Positions 1-8,150 of a stretch of 64,000 nucleotides of DNA are shown piece by piece. The notes beneath the pieces were generated by a model. The model saw only the letters and a list, made by a program, of their open reading frames with translations, had not been told where the DNA came from and ran no database searches. The DNA comes from Rhizobiaceae bacterium (lineage in GTDB: Bacteria > Pseudomonadota > Alphaproteobacteria > Rhizobiales > Rhizobiaceae), in assembly GCA_025698895.1 (NCBI GenBank), contig JAILWO010000004.1, positions 1 to 64,000 of the forward strand, read 5' to 3'. The position numbers and the translations under genes are program-made. Position 1 is the first letter of the stretch; each line of letters opens with the position of its first letter.

Positions 1-113
1 CCCCCTTGAGGGGGTCCGAAGGACGGGTAAGTGCGGGGTCGCAACCCCCACCCGACGACGCGGCGGGGCGAGCGACTTGTCTCGCCCGTCCTTCGGACCC
101 CCTCAAGGGGGAG
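1..113. repeat. 27-bp perfect inverted repeat flanking a short spacer
   Basis: Bases 1-27 (beginning CCCCCTTGAGGGGGTCCG) are the exact reverse complement of about 87-113. Each arm is itself partly palindromic (CCCCCTTGAGGGGG). This is the layout of the short palindromic intergenic elements common in Rhizobiales. The element may continue to the left of the window. Confidence 0.75.
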
Positions 114-938
114 GTTGAAGCTGGGCATGCCGCCACGCTCCCCCGCCATCTGTGGCTTGCAATCCTGCGTCTCTTGCGCCCGGCCGAGGCCGCCGCGCGG
201 CGGCTGATCATCGCGGCCGCGCGCGGTCTGGTCGTGGAGGCGCCCGCCCCGCGCGCACCCAGGCCGAAGCCCGAGACTATGGAGCCGATCCTGCGCCGCC
301 TGGGCATCGCCATCGTCGTGTCGCCCGCCGATCTGGCCGCTCGAGCCCGCAGGGCGAAGGCCAAGGGCGGGAAAGAGGGCGGCGTTGCCAAACGCTGCGC
401 CGGGCGCGTGCCGGCCTTTCCGCTGCTCGACCCGCTCAGCGATCCCTTCGCGTGGTACCGCCGTCCCCGTGTGGCCACGCGGTCCGTACCGCGCATCCTG
501 TGCCCCGGCGTCATCGAGCCGTTCCGCCTGCCGCCGCCGCTCTCGCGCGACGATCCGATCGACGCGGCGCGGCTTGCCCTGCGTCTGGCCGCCCTGGCCG
601 CAGCACTCGACGACCTGCCGGGACAGGCCAGGCGCTTCGCCCGCTGGAAGGCCAACCGCGACGCCCTTTGCGCGCAAGAGAAAAGACACGATGCCGCGAT
701 CGCGCGGAACAAAAGACACGACGGCCTGCGCGCGCAAGGCGGCACCCAAGCCCGCCGCCGGATCCGCCGCTTCTCGCCGCTCCGGGGCGGGCCGCCGCCG
801 GGCGGCCGGCTCACCCGCTGGGAGCCCGGCACAACGGGAGGGCGAAGAGGATCCGGCCCCCTCCGCGAGATCGACTACATCCTGGCTCATTGCCACGCCC
901 TCGCCCGCTACGCGCTGGACTATCCCGACACGTCATGA
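6..938 (+). CDS. Conserved Rhizobiales hypothetical protein, 5' end uncertain
   Basis: The frame stays open to the left edge and stops at 938. The body resembles a basic, proline- and arginine-rich protein of unknown function that I recall as common in Mesorhizobium-like genomes: a hydrophobic stretch near residues 48-75 (HLWLAILRLLRPAEAA), a low-complexity middle, and a C-terminal block ending in EIDYILAHCHALARYALDYPDTS-like residues. There is no in-frame ATG or GTG before the conserved part. The only early start is a TTG at 6, which lies inside an inverted repeat. The gene may therefore begin upstream of the window, use a rare start, or have lost its 5' end to repeat insertion. Two AAAAGACACGA copies about 32 bp apart (near 681 and 713) suggest a small internal duplication. 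No function is proposed. Confidence 0.5.
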   Translation: MRGSEGRVSAGSQPPPDDAAGRATCLARPSDPLKGEVEAGHAATLPRHLWLAILRLLRPAEAAARRLIIAAARGLVVEAPAPRAPRPKPETMEPILRRLGIAIVVSPADLAARARRAKAKGGKEGGVAKRCAGRVPAFPLLDPLSDPFAWYRRPRVATRSVPRILCPGVIEPFRLPPPLSRDDPIDAARLALRLAALAAALDDLPGQARRFARWKANRDALCAQEKRHDAAIARNKRHDGLRAQGGTQARRRIRRFSPLRGGPPPGGRLTRWEPGTTGGRRGSGPLREIDYILAHCHALARYALDYPDTS

Positions 939-956
939 GGGACAGGGCGCCGCCCA

Positions 957-1253
957 TCCTCCCCTGCAAGGGGGAGGGGGACCATGCGAAGCATGGTGGA
1001 GGGGGACGTCTGTTCCGGCCGCGCGTTCGCGCGCGCCCGACACATCTTGATAAGGCAAGCCGGCGCTTGACCTCGCCCCCTCCGTCTCGGGCTTCGCCCT
1101 CGCCACCTCCCCCCGCTTCGCGGGTGGAGGACGGATAGCCGGTGCCACGGCCGCCGCCCGTCCTCCCCTGCAAAGGGGGAGGGGGACCATTGCGAAGCAT
1201 GGTGGAGGGGGACGACAGGGGGACGACCATCCTAGGCATGGTGGAGGGGCTTC
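957..1253. repeat. Two near-identical ~52-bp palindromic repeats plus a partial third copy
   Basis: Copy A is at about 957-1008 and copy B at 1161-1214. Both read TCCTCCCCTGCAAGGGGG..., then ACCATGCGAAGCATGGTGG and a G-rich end, and differ only by two single-base insertions in copy B. A partial third copy (ACCATCCTAGGCATGGTGGA) follows at about 1226-1250. Each contains two small hairpins (CTCCCCTGCAAGGGGGAG and CCATGCGAAGCATGG). They resemble RPE/REP-like intergenic elements of Rhizobiales. Between A and B lies another GC-rich stretch with a CCCCGC-TTC-GCGGGTGG hairpin near 1113-1128. Confidence 0.8.
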
Positions 1254-1285
1254 GACCCATCCGCCCCATCTCCGCGCGCGCATAC

Positions 1286-1322
1286 GGCAAAGGCCGCGCT
1301 CCCTCGGAACGCGGCCCTTGCC
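1286..1322. terminator. Strong hairpin, possible terminator
   Basis: GGCAAAGGCCGCG (1286-1298) pairs with CGCGGCCCTTGCC (1310-1322) with one mismatch, leaving an 11-base loop. The trailing T runs are short on both strands, so terminator activity is uncertain. From about 1254 to the end of mmsB at 1509 I see no convincing gene apart from this hairpin. Confidence 0.45.
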
Positions 1323-1508
1323 ATGATACGCCTGGCGACACGCTTACGCGGCACCTGGAAACTTTGGCTCCGGTACGCAAGCACCTGATCCGGAGCGGGC
1401 GGCGGTTCGAATGGCCGCCATGCATCCGTTCTATCCGCACATCCTTACCGTGCGGTTATCGAGTGCTTAAGCGAATGTGAATCGGGCGATTTTCTCGCGG
1501 CCGGCGGT

Positions 1509-2393
1509 TTACTTCGCGTCACCGCGCAGCATGTGGATGATGCCGGAGAAGTCGGTGTCGCCCTTGCCCATGGCCGAAAACAGCCCGTAGAGCTGGGCCG
1601 CCTCGGCCCCCAGCGGCGTGACGGCGCCGGACGACTGGGCGGCTTCCTGCGCCAGCTTCAGGTCCTTGAGCATGAGTGCCGCGGCGAAGCCGGGCTGGTA
1701 GTCGCGGTTGGCGGGCGAGGTCGGAACCGGCCCGGGAACGGGGCAATAGGTGGTCAGCGACCAGCACTGGCCCGACGAGGTCGACGCCACGTCGAACAGC
1801 GCCTGGTGCGACAGGCCGAGCTTCTCGGCCAGCACGAAGGCCTCGCCGACCCCGATCATGGAAATGCCGAGGATCATGTTGTTGCAGATCTTGGCCGCCT
1901 GGCCGGCGCCGCCGTCGCCGCAATGCACGACGCGGCCCGCCATCGGCTCCAGCACGGGCTCGGCCTGGGCGAAGGCCTCCTTCGAACCGCCGGCCATGAA
2001 GGTCAGCGTGCCGGCCTCGGCGCCGCCCGTGCCGCCCGAGACGGGCGCGTCGATCGACAGCATGCCGGCATCGGCCGCGATCTTGTGGGCCTTGCGGGCG
2101 GAGTCGACGTCGACCGTCGAGGAGTCGATGAACAGCGTGCCCTTCCTGGCCTTCGGCACGACGTCCTCGTAGACGGCGATGACATGCCGGCCGGCCGGCA
2201 GCATGGTGATGACCACATCGGCCCCGGCCACCGCGTCGGCGGCGCTGGCCGCGACCGCGACCCCGTTCCGCCTGGCCGTGGCGAGGTTCGCCTCGATCAG
2301 GTCGAAGCCGGAGACGGCGTGGCCGGCCTTGACGAGATTGGCGGCCATGGGATTGCCCATGTTGCCGAGACCGATGAAGGCGATGCTGGTCAT
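1509..2393 (-). CDS. mmsB: 3-hydroxyisobutyrate dehydrogenase
   Basis: A 294-residue enzyme that oxidises 3-hydroxyisobutyrate to methylmalonate semialdehyde with NAD in valine catabolism (cytoplasm). The N-terminus carries the Rossmann motif GLGNMGNPMAANLVKAG. The substrate-binding segment DAPVSGGTGGAEAGTLTFMAGG and the catalytic-lysine segment GAGQAAKICNNM are intact, and length is normal for the family. The start at 2393 follows a good ribosome-binding site (CCGGAGGA); the longer open frame to 2459 would add residues encoded by repeat DNA. It lies 80 bp downstream of an acyl-CoA dehydrogenase of the same pathway, so the two probably form an operon. Confidence 0.93.
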   Translation of the reverse strand: MTSIAFIGLGNMGNPMAANLVKAGHAVSGFDLIEANLATARRNGVAVAASAADAVAGADVVITMLPAGRHVIAVYEDVVPKARKGTLFIDSSTVDVDSARKAHKIAADAGMLSIDAPVSGGTGGAEAGTLTFMAGGSKEAFAQAEPVLEPMAGRVVHCGDGGAGQAAKICNNMILGISMIGVGEAFVLAEKLGLSHQALFDVASTSSGQCWSLTTYCPVPGPVPTSPANRDYQPGFAAALMLKDLKLAQEAAQSSGAVTPLGAEAAQLYGLFSAMGKGDTDFSGIIHMLRGDAK

Positions 2394-2402
2394 GAAGTCC
2401 TC

Positions 2403-2478
2403 CGGATTTGGGCAGTCGGCAGATAGCAATGGGCAGTCGGCAGTGAGATGGACAGGCACGCCGCTCCGAGTGCCTACT
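2403..2478. repeat. GGCAGTCGGCAG short repeat cluster
   Basis: Two direct copies of GGGCAGTCGGCAG (about 2410-2422 and 2431-2443) and an inverted copy (CTACTGCCGACCAAT, about 2474) fill the gap between the acyl-CoA dehydrogenase stop and the mmsB start. The composition resembles short intergenic repeats seen in Mesorhizobium-type genomes. Confidence 0.6.
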
Positions 2479-3652
2479 GCCGACCAATCAGCTGCCGCGC
2501 CACGATGACGCGCATGATCTCGTTCGTGCCTTCGAGGATCTGGTGGACGCGCAGGTCGCGCACCAGCTTCTCGACGCCGTAGTCGTGAAGATAGCCGTAG
2601 CCGCCATGGATCTGCAGCGCGTCATTGGCGACGTTGAAGCCGATGTCGGTGACGAAGCGCTTGGCCATGGCCGACCATTTGGTGGCGTCGGGCGCCTTGC
2701 GGTCGAGCTTCGCGGCGGCGGTGTAGAGGAACATGCGCGCGGCCTGGAGTTCGGTCTCCATGTCGGCCAGCTTGAACTGCAGCCCCTGGAACTCGTTGAT
2801 CGCCTTGCCGAAGGCCTGCCGCTCGCCGGAATAGGCGAGCGCCTTGTCGAGCGCGGACTGGGCGCCGCCGAGCGAGCAGGCGGCGATATTGAGGCGCCCC
2901 CCGTCGAGGCCGGCCATGGCGATCTTGAAGCCCATGCCTTCGCCGGACAGGACGTTTTCGGCCGGCACCTTGCAGTCCTCGAAGATCACCTGCCGGGTCG
3001 GCTGCATGTGCCAGCCCATCTTCGATTCGGTGGCGCCGAAGGACAGGCCCGGCGCGTCCTTGGGGATGACGATGGTCGAGACGCCGCCGGGACCGGCGTC
3101 GCCGGTGCGCACCATCGCCACGTAGAGGTCGGTATCGCCCGCGCCGGAGATGAATTGCTTGGCGCCGTTGAGCACGTAGTCGGAGCCGTTGCCGCCCGAG
3201 CGGACCGCCCTGGTCTTGAGGGCGGCGGCATCGGACCCCGCGGCCGGCTCGGTCAGGGCGTAGCTCGCCAGCCATTCCATCGAGGTTAGCTTGGGCAGGA
3301 ACTTCTGCCGCTGGGCGTCGTCGCCGAAACGGTCGATCATCCAGGCGGCCATGTTGTGGATCGAGATGAAGGACGAGAAGGCGGGGCACGCGGTCGCCAG
3401 CGCCTCGAAGATCAGCACGGCGTCGAGGCGCCCCAGCCCGGAGCCGCCGACGTCTTCCGAGACGTAGATGCCGCCGAAGCCGAGCGGGCCTGTCTCCTTG
3501 ATCACGCTCTGCGGGAAGAAGCGCTCCTTGTCCCAGTCGAGCGCGTAGGGCGCGACGCGCTCGGCCGCGAAGGCGGCCGTCATTTCCTGGATTGCGCGCT
3601 GATCCTGGTTGAGCTCGAACTGGCCCGCCGAAGTGTCGACCTGGGCGTCCAT
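2474..3652 (-). CDS. Acyl-CoA dehydrogenase, probably isobutyryl-CoA dehydrogenase
   Basis: A 392-residue FAD-dependent acyl-CoA dehydrogenase. Family blocks are present: YALTEPAAGSDAAALKTRA (FAD/substrate loop), YSGERQAFGKAINEFQGLQFKLADM, QIHGGYGYLHDYGVEKLVRDLRV, and the catalytic-base segment QILEGTNEIMRVIVARQL. The neighbouring 3-hydroxyisobutyrate dehydrogenase points to the valine pathway step from isobutyryl-CoA to methacrylyl-CoA. The start at 3652 has a GGGAGGT ribosome-binding site. Short-chain or 2-methyl-branched-chain specificity cannot be excluded from sequence alone. Confidence 0.88.
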   Translation of the reverse strand: MDAQVDTSAGQFELNQDQRAIQEMTAAFAAERVAPYALDWDKERFFPQSVIKETGPLGFGGIYVSEDVGGSGLGRLDAVLIFEALATACPAFSSFISIHNMAAWMIDRFGDDAQRQKFLPKLTSMEWLASYALTEPAAGSDAAALKTRAVRSGGNGSDYVLNGAKQFISGAGDTDLYVAMVRTGDAGPGGVSTIVIPKDAPGLSFGATESKMGWHMQPTRQVIFEDCKVPAENVLSGEGMGFKIAMAGLDGGRLNIAACSLGGAQSALDKALAYSGERQAFGKAINEFQGLQFKLADMETELQAARMFLYTAAAKLDRKAPDATKWSAMAKRFVTDIGFNVANDALQIHGGYGYLHDYGVEKLVRDLRVHQILEGTNEIMRVIVARQLIGRQ

Positions 3653-3799
3653 CGCAACCTCCCTGCTGCTCGCGCCGCCGCTCCTGCATCATCGGCGGTC
3701 GGTCGGACCAATCCTAGAGCATTGGATGGCGTTCGCAACGGCGCGGCCCGCCAAACCCCCTGTGCAGGGAAGTGACGGGCGTCGGCGCGGGGGAAGCGG

Positions 3800-4225
3800 T
3801 CAGGCCTTTTCGTGGGCCTTGGGCCAGTAGGTGCCGAAGGCCCAGACGTTGCCCTCGGGATCGGCGCAGATGAACTCGCGGCTGCCGTAGTGCCGGTCGG
3901 TGGGTTCCTCGAGGATCGTGGCGCCGGCCGACCTGGCGCGGACATACATGGCGTCGGCATTGTCAACGGCGATATAGATCGACTTGCCGCCCTGCCGGCC
4001 GGGCTCGCCGACCATCCGGCCGAACTCATCGTCCTTCTCGGAGCCGCACATGATCATCGACGAGCCGAAATGGAGCTCGGCATGGCCGACCTTGCCATTG
4101 TCGGTGTACTTGGCCCGGACCTGAAAGCCGAAGGCCTTCTCCAGCCAGGCGATCATCTTTTCGGCATCGCGAAAGCGGAAGGTGGGGTAGATGCGGGGGG
4201 CTTCGATGGCGGTCATGGTCAACAT
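3800..4225 (-). CDS. VOC (glyoxalase/bleomycin-resistance) family protein
   Basis: A 141-residue single-domain vicinal-oxygen-chelate protein with paired beta-alpha-beta-beta-beta modules: TFRFRDAEKMIAWLEKAFGFQV at the N-terminus and a C-terminal FICADPEGNVWAFGTYWP. HAELHFGSSMIMCGS supplies the usual first metal-side histidine. The start at 4225 (MLTMTAIEAPRIYP) has GGAGA eight bases upstream; an internal ATG at 4216 is an alternative. It lies 86 bp downstream of an AraC-type regulator on the same strand, a common arrangement for small detoxification-type genes. The substrate is unknown. Confidence 0.8.
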   Translation of the reverse strand: MLTMTAIEAPRIYPTFRFRDAEKMIAWLEKAFGFQVRAKYTDNGKVGHAELHFGSSMIMCGSEKDDEFGRMVGEPGRQGGKSIYIAVDNADAMYVRARSAGATILEEPTDRHYGSREFICADPEGNVWAFGTYWPKAHEKA

Positions 4226-4311
4226 GGTCGGGTCTCCGGTTGATGTTCGCCCATTGTCTCGCGTCGGCGCCGGCCGGTCTTGAAGGAATGTTACCCGCGT
4301 CCGGCTTTCGT

Positions 4312-5151
4312 TCACGCCAGCGAAGCGCGCCATTCGCCGGGCGTGCGGCCGGCGAATTCGAGGAAATCGCGGTTGAAGTGCGATTGGTCGGCATAGCCGC
4401 ATTCATGCGCCACGTCGGCAAGCCGGTTGGCGCCGACGCCGCCGGCGAAGGCCAGCGCGCGGTGGAAGCGGGCCATGCGCGCCACCGTCTTCGGCGGCAG
4501 GCCGATCTCGCGCCGGAAGCGGTGGACGAGATGCTTGCGGCTCCAGCCCAGACGGTCCGACAGCGCGCCGATGCGCATGTTGCCGCCACTGCCGACGATG
4601 ACGCGCCAGGCCGCGTCGATCTCGCGGCTTGTCGACGCGGCCGCCGACAGTCGCTTTTCCAGCCAGGTCTCGACGAGATCGAGACGAGCGTTCCAGTCGC
4701 CGAGATCACCGAGCCTGCGAACCAGAAGCAGGATGTCGGGATCGCCGAGATCGGACAGCGGGACCATCAGGCCCGAAAGCTCCGACAGTGGCATGCAAAA
4801 CAGCCGGCAGGCGCCGGCCGGCGTCAGGTCGATCTGGATGCAGCGCGCATGGCCGGTCGAGTTGACGAGCACGTAGCTTGGAAACAGGCCGGCGGTGAAG
4901 CTCGCCCAGCGTTCCTCCGCCCGGGGGGCGCGGCCGAGCGCTATCTCGAATGGGTCGCCGAAGCTCAGGGAGATCGGGAAGACCAGCGGCGCGAATTCGG
5001 GCGAGAGCGTGAGGGGAATGCCGCCCTCGTCATAGGCTACGATCGAATCGACCAGACCGCGCAGTCCGGCGGGCACAGGCCGCCGCAGGAACAGCGGGCC
5101 GGACCCGCTTACCGGCATCGACCTCAGCTTCAGCGGCGGATCATCCTGCAT
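4312..5151 (-). CDS. AraC family transcriptional regulator
   Basis: A 279-residue regulator. The C-terminal ~100 residues form the double helix-turn-helix of the AraC/XylS family: GNMRIGALSDRLGWSRKHLVHRFRRE (first HTH) and RLADVAHECGYADQSHFNRDFLEFAGRTPGEWR (second HTH with the family signature). The N-terminal ~170 residues are a ligand-type domain of the sort found in regulators with an AraC-like tail but no clear cupin motif. It probably controls the downstream VOC gene; the effector is unknown. Confidence 0.88.
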   Translation of the reverse strand: MQDDPPLKLRSMPVSGSGPLFLRRPVPAGLRGLVDSIVAYDEGGIPLTLSPEFAPLVFPISLSFGDPFEIALGRAPRAEERWASFTAGLFPSYVLVNSTGHARCIQIDLTPAGACRLFCMPLSELSGLMVPLSDLGDPDILLLVRRLGDLGDWNARLDLVETWLEKRLSAAASTSREIDAAWRVIVGSGGNMRIGALSDRLGWSRKHLVHRFRREIGLPPKTVARMARFHRALAFAGGVGANRLADVAHECGYADQSHFNRDFLEFAGRTPGEWRASLA

Positions 5152-5188
5152 CGCGCCACCATATCGTGTCCGCGCGGCCGAATACAGG

Positions 5189-5974
5189 TCAGGCCGCGAG
5201 CCAGATCCGGATCGGGTTGGTTTCGTCCATCATCAGCCGGACGGCGAGCGCGAGGCAGGTCAGGACCAGAAGCGGCCGGATGATGCGCGCGCCATTCCTC
5301 ATGGCGACGACCGAGCCCAGCCGCGCGCCGGCGAACTGCGCGGCGCCCATGGCCAGGCCGACCTTCCACGACACCACGCCGACGGCCGCGAACGCGGCGA
5401 AGCCACCGATATTGGAGGCGAAGTTGAGCAGCTTCGTGTGGGCGGTGGCCTTCAGCACGCCGTAGCCGGCAAGCGCCACGAAGGCGAGCATGAAGAAGGA
5501 GCCGGTTCCAGGACCGAACAGGCCGTCATAGAAGCCGATCAGCGGCACCAGCGTTGCCGTGAACAGCGCCGGCGCGACGCGCCGTGCCCGGTCGGTATCG
5601 TCGAGCCCACGCCGGAGAGCGAAATAGAGCGCGATCGCCACGAGCATCACGGGAAGCAGCACGCGCAGCACGTCGCCTGGCACATAGACCGCCAGCAAGG
5701 CTCCCGCCACCGCCCCGCCGAAGGCCAGAGACGCCGCGGGAAGCTGCGTGCGCAGATCGACATGTCCCTTCGCGGCGTAGGACAGGGTGGCGGAGCCGGT
5801 GCCGAACAGGCCTTGGAGCTTGTTCGTGCCCAGCGCCTCCGCCGGGCTCATGCCGGCGAGCAGCAGTGCCGGCACGGTGATCAGGCCGCCGCCGCCGGCG
5901 ATGGAGTCGATGAAGCCGGCGACGAAGGCCGCCACGACGAGGATTGCGAACAGATCGGCGCCGAGTTCAAACAT
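5189..5974 (-). CDS. TSUP (TauE/SafE) family membrane permease
   Basis: A 261-residue integral membrane protein of the TSUP family, whose members export or import sulfite, sulfoacetate and other small organic anions. The N-terminal family signature GFIDSIAGGGGLITVPALLLAGMSPAEALGTNKLQ is intact, and a second half repeats it (GFYDGLFGPGTGSFFMLAFV). About seven or eight hydrophobic segments are visible. Sulfite export is an attractive role because soeABC and suyAB lie in the same window, but it is not adjacent to them and no copy of their shared palindrome is seen upstream, so the link is speculative. Confidence 0.85.
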   Translation of the reverse strand: MFELGADLFAILVVAAFVAGFIDSIAGGGGLITVPALLLAGMSPAEALGTNKLQGLFGTGSATLSYAAKGHVDLRTQLPAASLAFGGAVAGALLAVYVPGDVLRVLLPVMLVAIALYFALRRGLDDTDRARRVAPALFTATLVPLIGFYDGLFGPGTGSFFMLAFVALAGYGVLKATAHTKLLNFASNIGGFAAFAAVGVVSWKVGLAMGAAQFAGARLGSVVAMRNGARIIRPLLVLTCLALAVRLMMDETNPIRIWLAA

Positions 5975-6077
5975 GGTCTACCCGCCCCAGGAGCGCGGCT
6001 TCGACCACGGGACAGGCTTTCGCGCAAGGCGGAATCGATGCAGTGTCCGCGATCGGCTGTCCATGGAGTGCGACACG

Positions 6078-6518
6078 ATGAACAAGGACCGCAACGGAAT
6101 GATCGGTCGCCTGCGTGGTCTGTTCGCGGATCGCAGGGCCGTGCGTCGCGTCGCCGACGACCCGGCGCTGACGGCCGAACTGCTGTTGCTGTTTCGAATG
6201 ATTCTCGCCGACGGCAAGGTGGACCAGCGCGAACTGGACGCCTTCCGGCGCATCTGCGGCGACGCGTTCAACATCGGCGCCGACGATCTGGATGAGGTGA
6301 TCGAGTATCTACACGAGTTCGGATACGAAACCTCGGGACCACAGGCGCTGGCGATGTTCCAGGCACTGCCGGACGAGCGCAAGCGCCAGCTCGCGCGACA
6401 TCTGGCAGATATCGCGCGATCGGATACCGAACTTCATGCACAGGAACTGAAGCTCCTCAAGCGCACCATGGAAATTCTCAAGATGGAGCCGGACGACCTT
6501 TCGTCGGCAACGGCCTGA
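6078..6518 (+). CDS. TerB-like (tellurite resistance TerB family) protein
   Basis: A 146-residue helical protein matching the TerB/COG4103-type fold: LLLLFRMILADGKVDQRELDAFRRICGDAF (acidic, DG-containing metal-binding-like turn) and ARHLADIARSDTELHAQELKLLKRTMEIL. Such proteins are cytoplasmic, putatively metal-binding and of uncertain role. The start at 6078 is preceded by GGAG with nine bases spacing; an ATG at 6063 lacks one. It converges on the peptide-transporter ATPase gene with no gap: the two stop codons form TGATCA. Confidence 0.8.
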   Translation: MNKDRNGMIGRLRGLFADRRAVRRVADDPALTAELLLLFRMILADGKVDQRELDAFRRICGDAFNIGADDLDEVIEYLHEFGYETSGPQALAMFQALPDERKRQLARHLADIARSDTELHAQELKLLKRTMEILKMEPDDLSSATA

Positions 6519-8150
6519 TCAGCCGGACTGGACCAGGCGCCTGGCCATCGCCCGGTGAAGATCGGGGGCGGCCTCCACCAGCGCCCTTGCGGCCTCGGAG
6601 CGCGGATTGTCGAGCACATCGGCCGTGCGGCCGCTTTCGACGATGCTGCCCTCGTGCATGACCATGACGTCGTCGGTGATGGCGCGGGCGACCGTCAGGT
6701 CGTGGGTGATGAAAAGATAGGCGACGCCGAGGCGCGAGTTCAGTTCGGCGAAGAGATCGAGGATCTGGGCCCGTATCGACACGTCGAGCGCCGACACCGG
6801 TTCGTCCGCCACGATCAGTGCGGGGCGGGTGATCAGCGCGCGCGCGATCGACAGCCGCTGGCGCTGACCACCGGAGAACTCATGTGGATATTTCGCCATA
6901 TCGGCGGGCGCCAGGCCGACTTCGCGCAGCGCGGCCGCGACCCGCTCGCGCCGATCGGCGGGTGAAGGCTTCTCGTCCAGCAGGTGCAGCGGCTCGGCCA
7001 CCAGCCGCTCCACGGTGTGGCGCGGATTGAACGAGCCGTACGGATCCTGGAAGACCACCTGCATGTCGCGGCGAAGAGGACGCAGTTCAGCCTCACCGCG
7101 GCCGATCACGGTTTCGCCCTTGAGTTTGATGTCGCCAGAGGTGGGGGCGTCGAGCGCCAGGATCATGCGCGCCAGCGTGGACTTCCCGCAGCCGGAACGT
7201 CCGACAAGCGCCACAGACTGGCCCCGCCCCATCTCGAAGGACACGTGATCGACGGCGCGGAAGGGACGTTCGCGCGACAGAAACCCCGTGCGTCGCCCCG
7301 AATAGTCGCGGGTGACGCCTTCGACCGAAAGCAGCGGCGACGATGCGCGGGTTCGAGGTCGCGCCCCTTTCTCCGTGCGCTGGGGCACATGCATGGAGGC
7401 CTGTGCCAACTGCCGCGTATAGGGGTGGACCTGCTCGGACAAGGTCCGTGTCGTTTCGCCCGTCTCAAGAATCTCGCCCCTGCGCATGATGGCTACGCGG
7501 TCGGCCATTTCGGTCACCACGGCGAGGTCGTGGCTGATGAGGAGCAGACCCATGCCCCGCTCGTCCACCAGATCCTTCAACAGGTCGAGGATCTGCTTCT
7601 GCAGCACGACATCCAGCGCCGTCGTTGGCTCGTCGGCGATCAGCAGCTTGGGGTTCAGCGCGCAGGCAATGGCGATCACGACCCGCTGGCGCTGGCCGCC
7701 CGACAGCTCGTGCGGGTAGCGGGTCAGCGGGAAGCGGGATTCGGGCAAGCCCACGCGGTCGAGCATCCGGCGCGCGGCGTTCTCGGCATCGGCCCGGTTC
7801 GAGCCGGTGTGCCAGCGAATCCCTTCCGCCACCTGCCGGCCAATGGGATGGACCGGATTGAGCGCCGTCATCGGCTCCTGGAACACCATCCCGACCTCGT
7901 CGCCACGCAGGCGGCACATCTCATCCTCATTGGCCGCGAGGATGTCGCGCCCGTCGAAGATCACCCGGCCTGTCGTCTCCGATGCCTGCGGCAACAGCCG
8001 CATCAGGGTGAGGGCTGTCATCGACTTGCCGGAACCCGATTCACCGACGAGGCCGAGTATCTCGCCCTTGTCGACGGTCAGGTCGACGCCGTTCAGGATC
8101 GGCGTGTCGCCGATTGAAAGGCGCAGTTTCTCAATCTCGACCAGGCTCAC
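6519..8150 (-). CDS. Dipeptide/oligopeptide ABC transporter ATPase, two fused domains (DppD-DppF type)
   Basis: A 543-residue cytoplasmic ATPase with two complete nucleotide-binding domains. The first (about 1-260) has Walker A GESGSGKS, signature LSGGQRQRV and Walker B LLIADEPTTALD. The second (about 275-540) has GRSGCGKST, FSGGQRQRLSIAR and LIVADEPVSALD. This fusion replaces separate DppD and DppF subunits. It is the last gene of a four-gene operon (binding protein, two permeases, ATPase) and overlaps the upstream permease by 4 nt (ATGA). Confidence 0.93.
   Translation of the reverse strand: MSLVEIEKLRLSIGDTPILNGVDLTVDKGEILGLVGESGSGKSMTALTLMRLLPQASETTGRVIFDGRDILAANEDEMCRLRGDEVGMVFQEPMTALNPVHPIGRQVAEGIRWHTGSNRADAENAARRMLDRVGLPESRFPLTRYPHELSGGQRQRVVIAIACALNPKLLIADEPTTALDVVLQKQILDLLKDLVDERGMGLLLISHDLAVVTEMADRVAIMRRGEILETGETTRTLSEQVHPYTRQLAQASMHVPQRTEKGARPRTRASSPLLSVEGVTRDYSGRRTGFLSRERPFRAVDHVSFEMGRGQSVALVGRSGCGKSTLARMILALDAPTSGDIKLKGETVIGRGEAELRPLRRDMQVVFQDPYGSFNPRHTVERLVAEPLHLLDEKPSPADRRERVAAALREVGLAPADMAKYPHEFSGGQRQRLSIARALITRPALIVADEPVSALDVSIRAQILDLFAELNSRLGVAYLFITHDLTVARAITDDVMVMHEGSIVESGRTADVLDNPRSEAARALVEAAPDLHRAMARRLVQSG

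Noticed and set aside
1405-1425. GGTTCGAAT motif resembling a tRNA T-loop
   Set aside because: The flanking bases do not form a T-stem and no anticodon or acceptor stem can be drawn around it.
811-1440. Minus-strand open frame of 209 codons across the repeat region
   Set aside because: It runs through the palindromic repeats, has repeat-derived low-complexity composition and no ribosome-binding site.
5189-5974. TauE/SafE permease as a member of the sulfonate regulon
   Set aside because: No copy of the palindrome precedes it and it lies among unrelated genes; only a possible functional link is noted.
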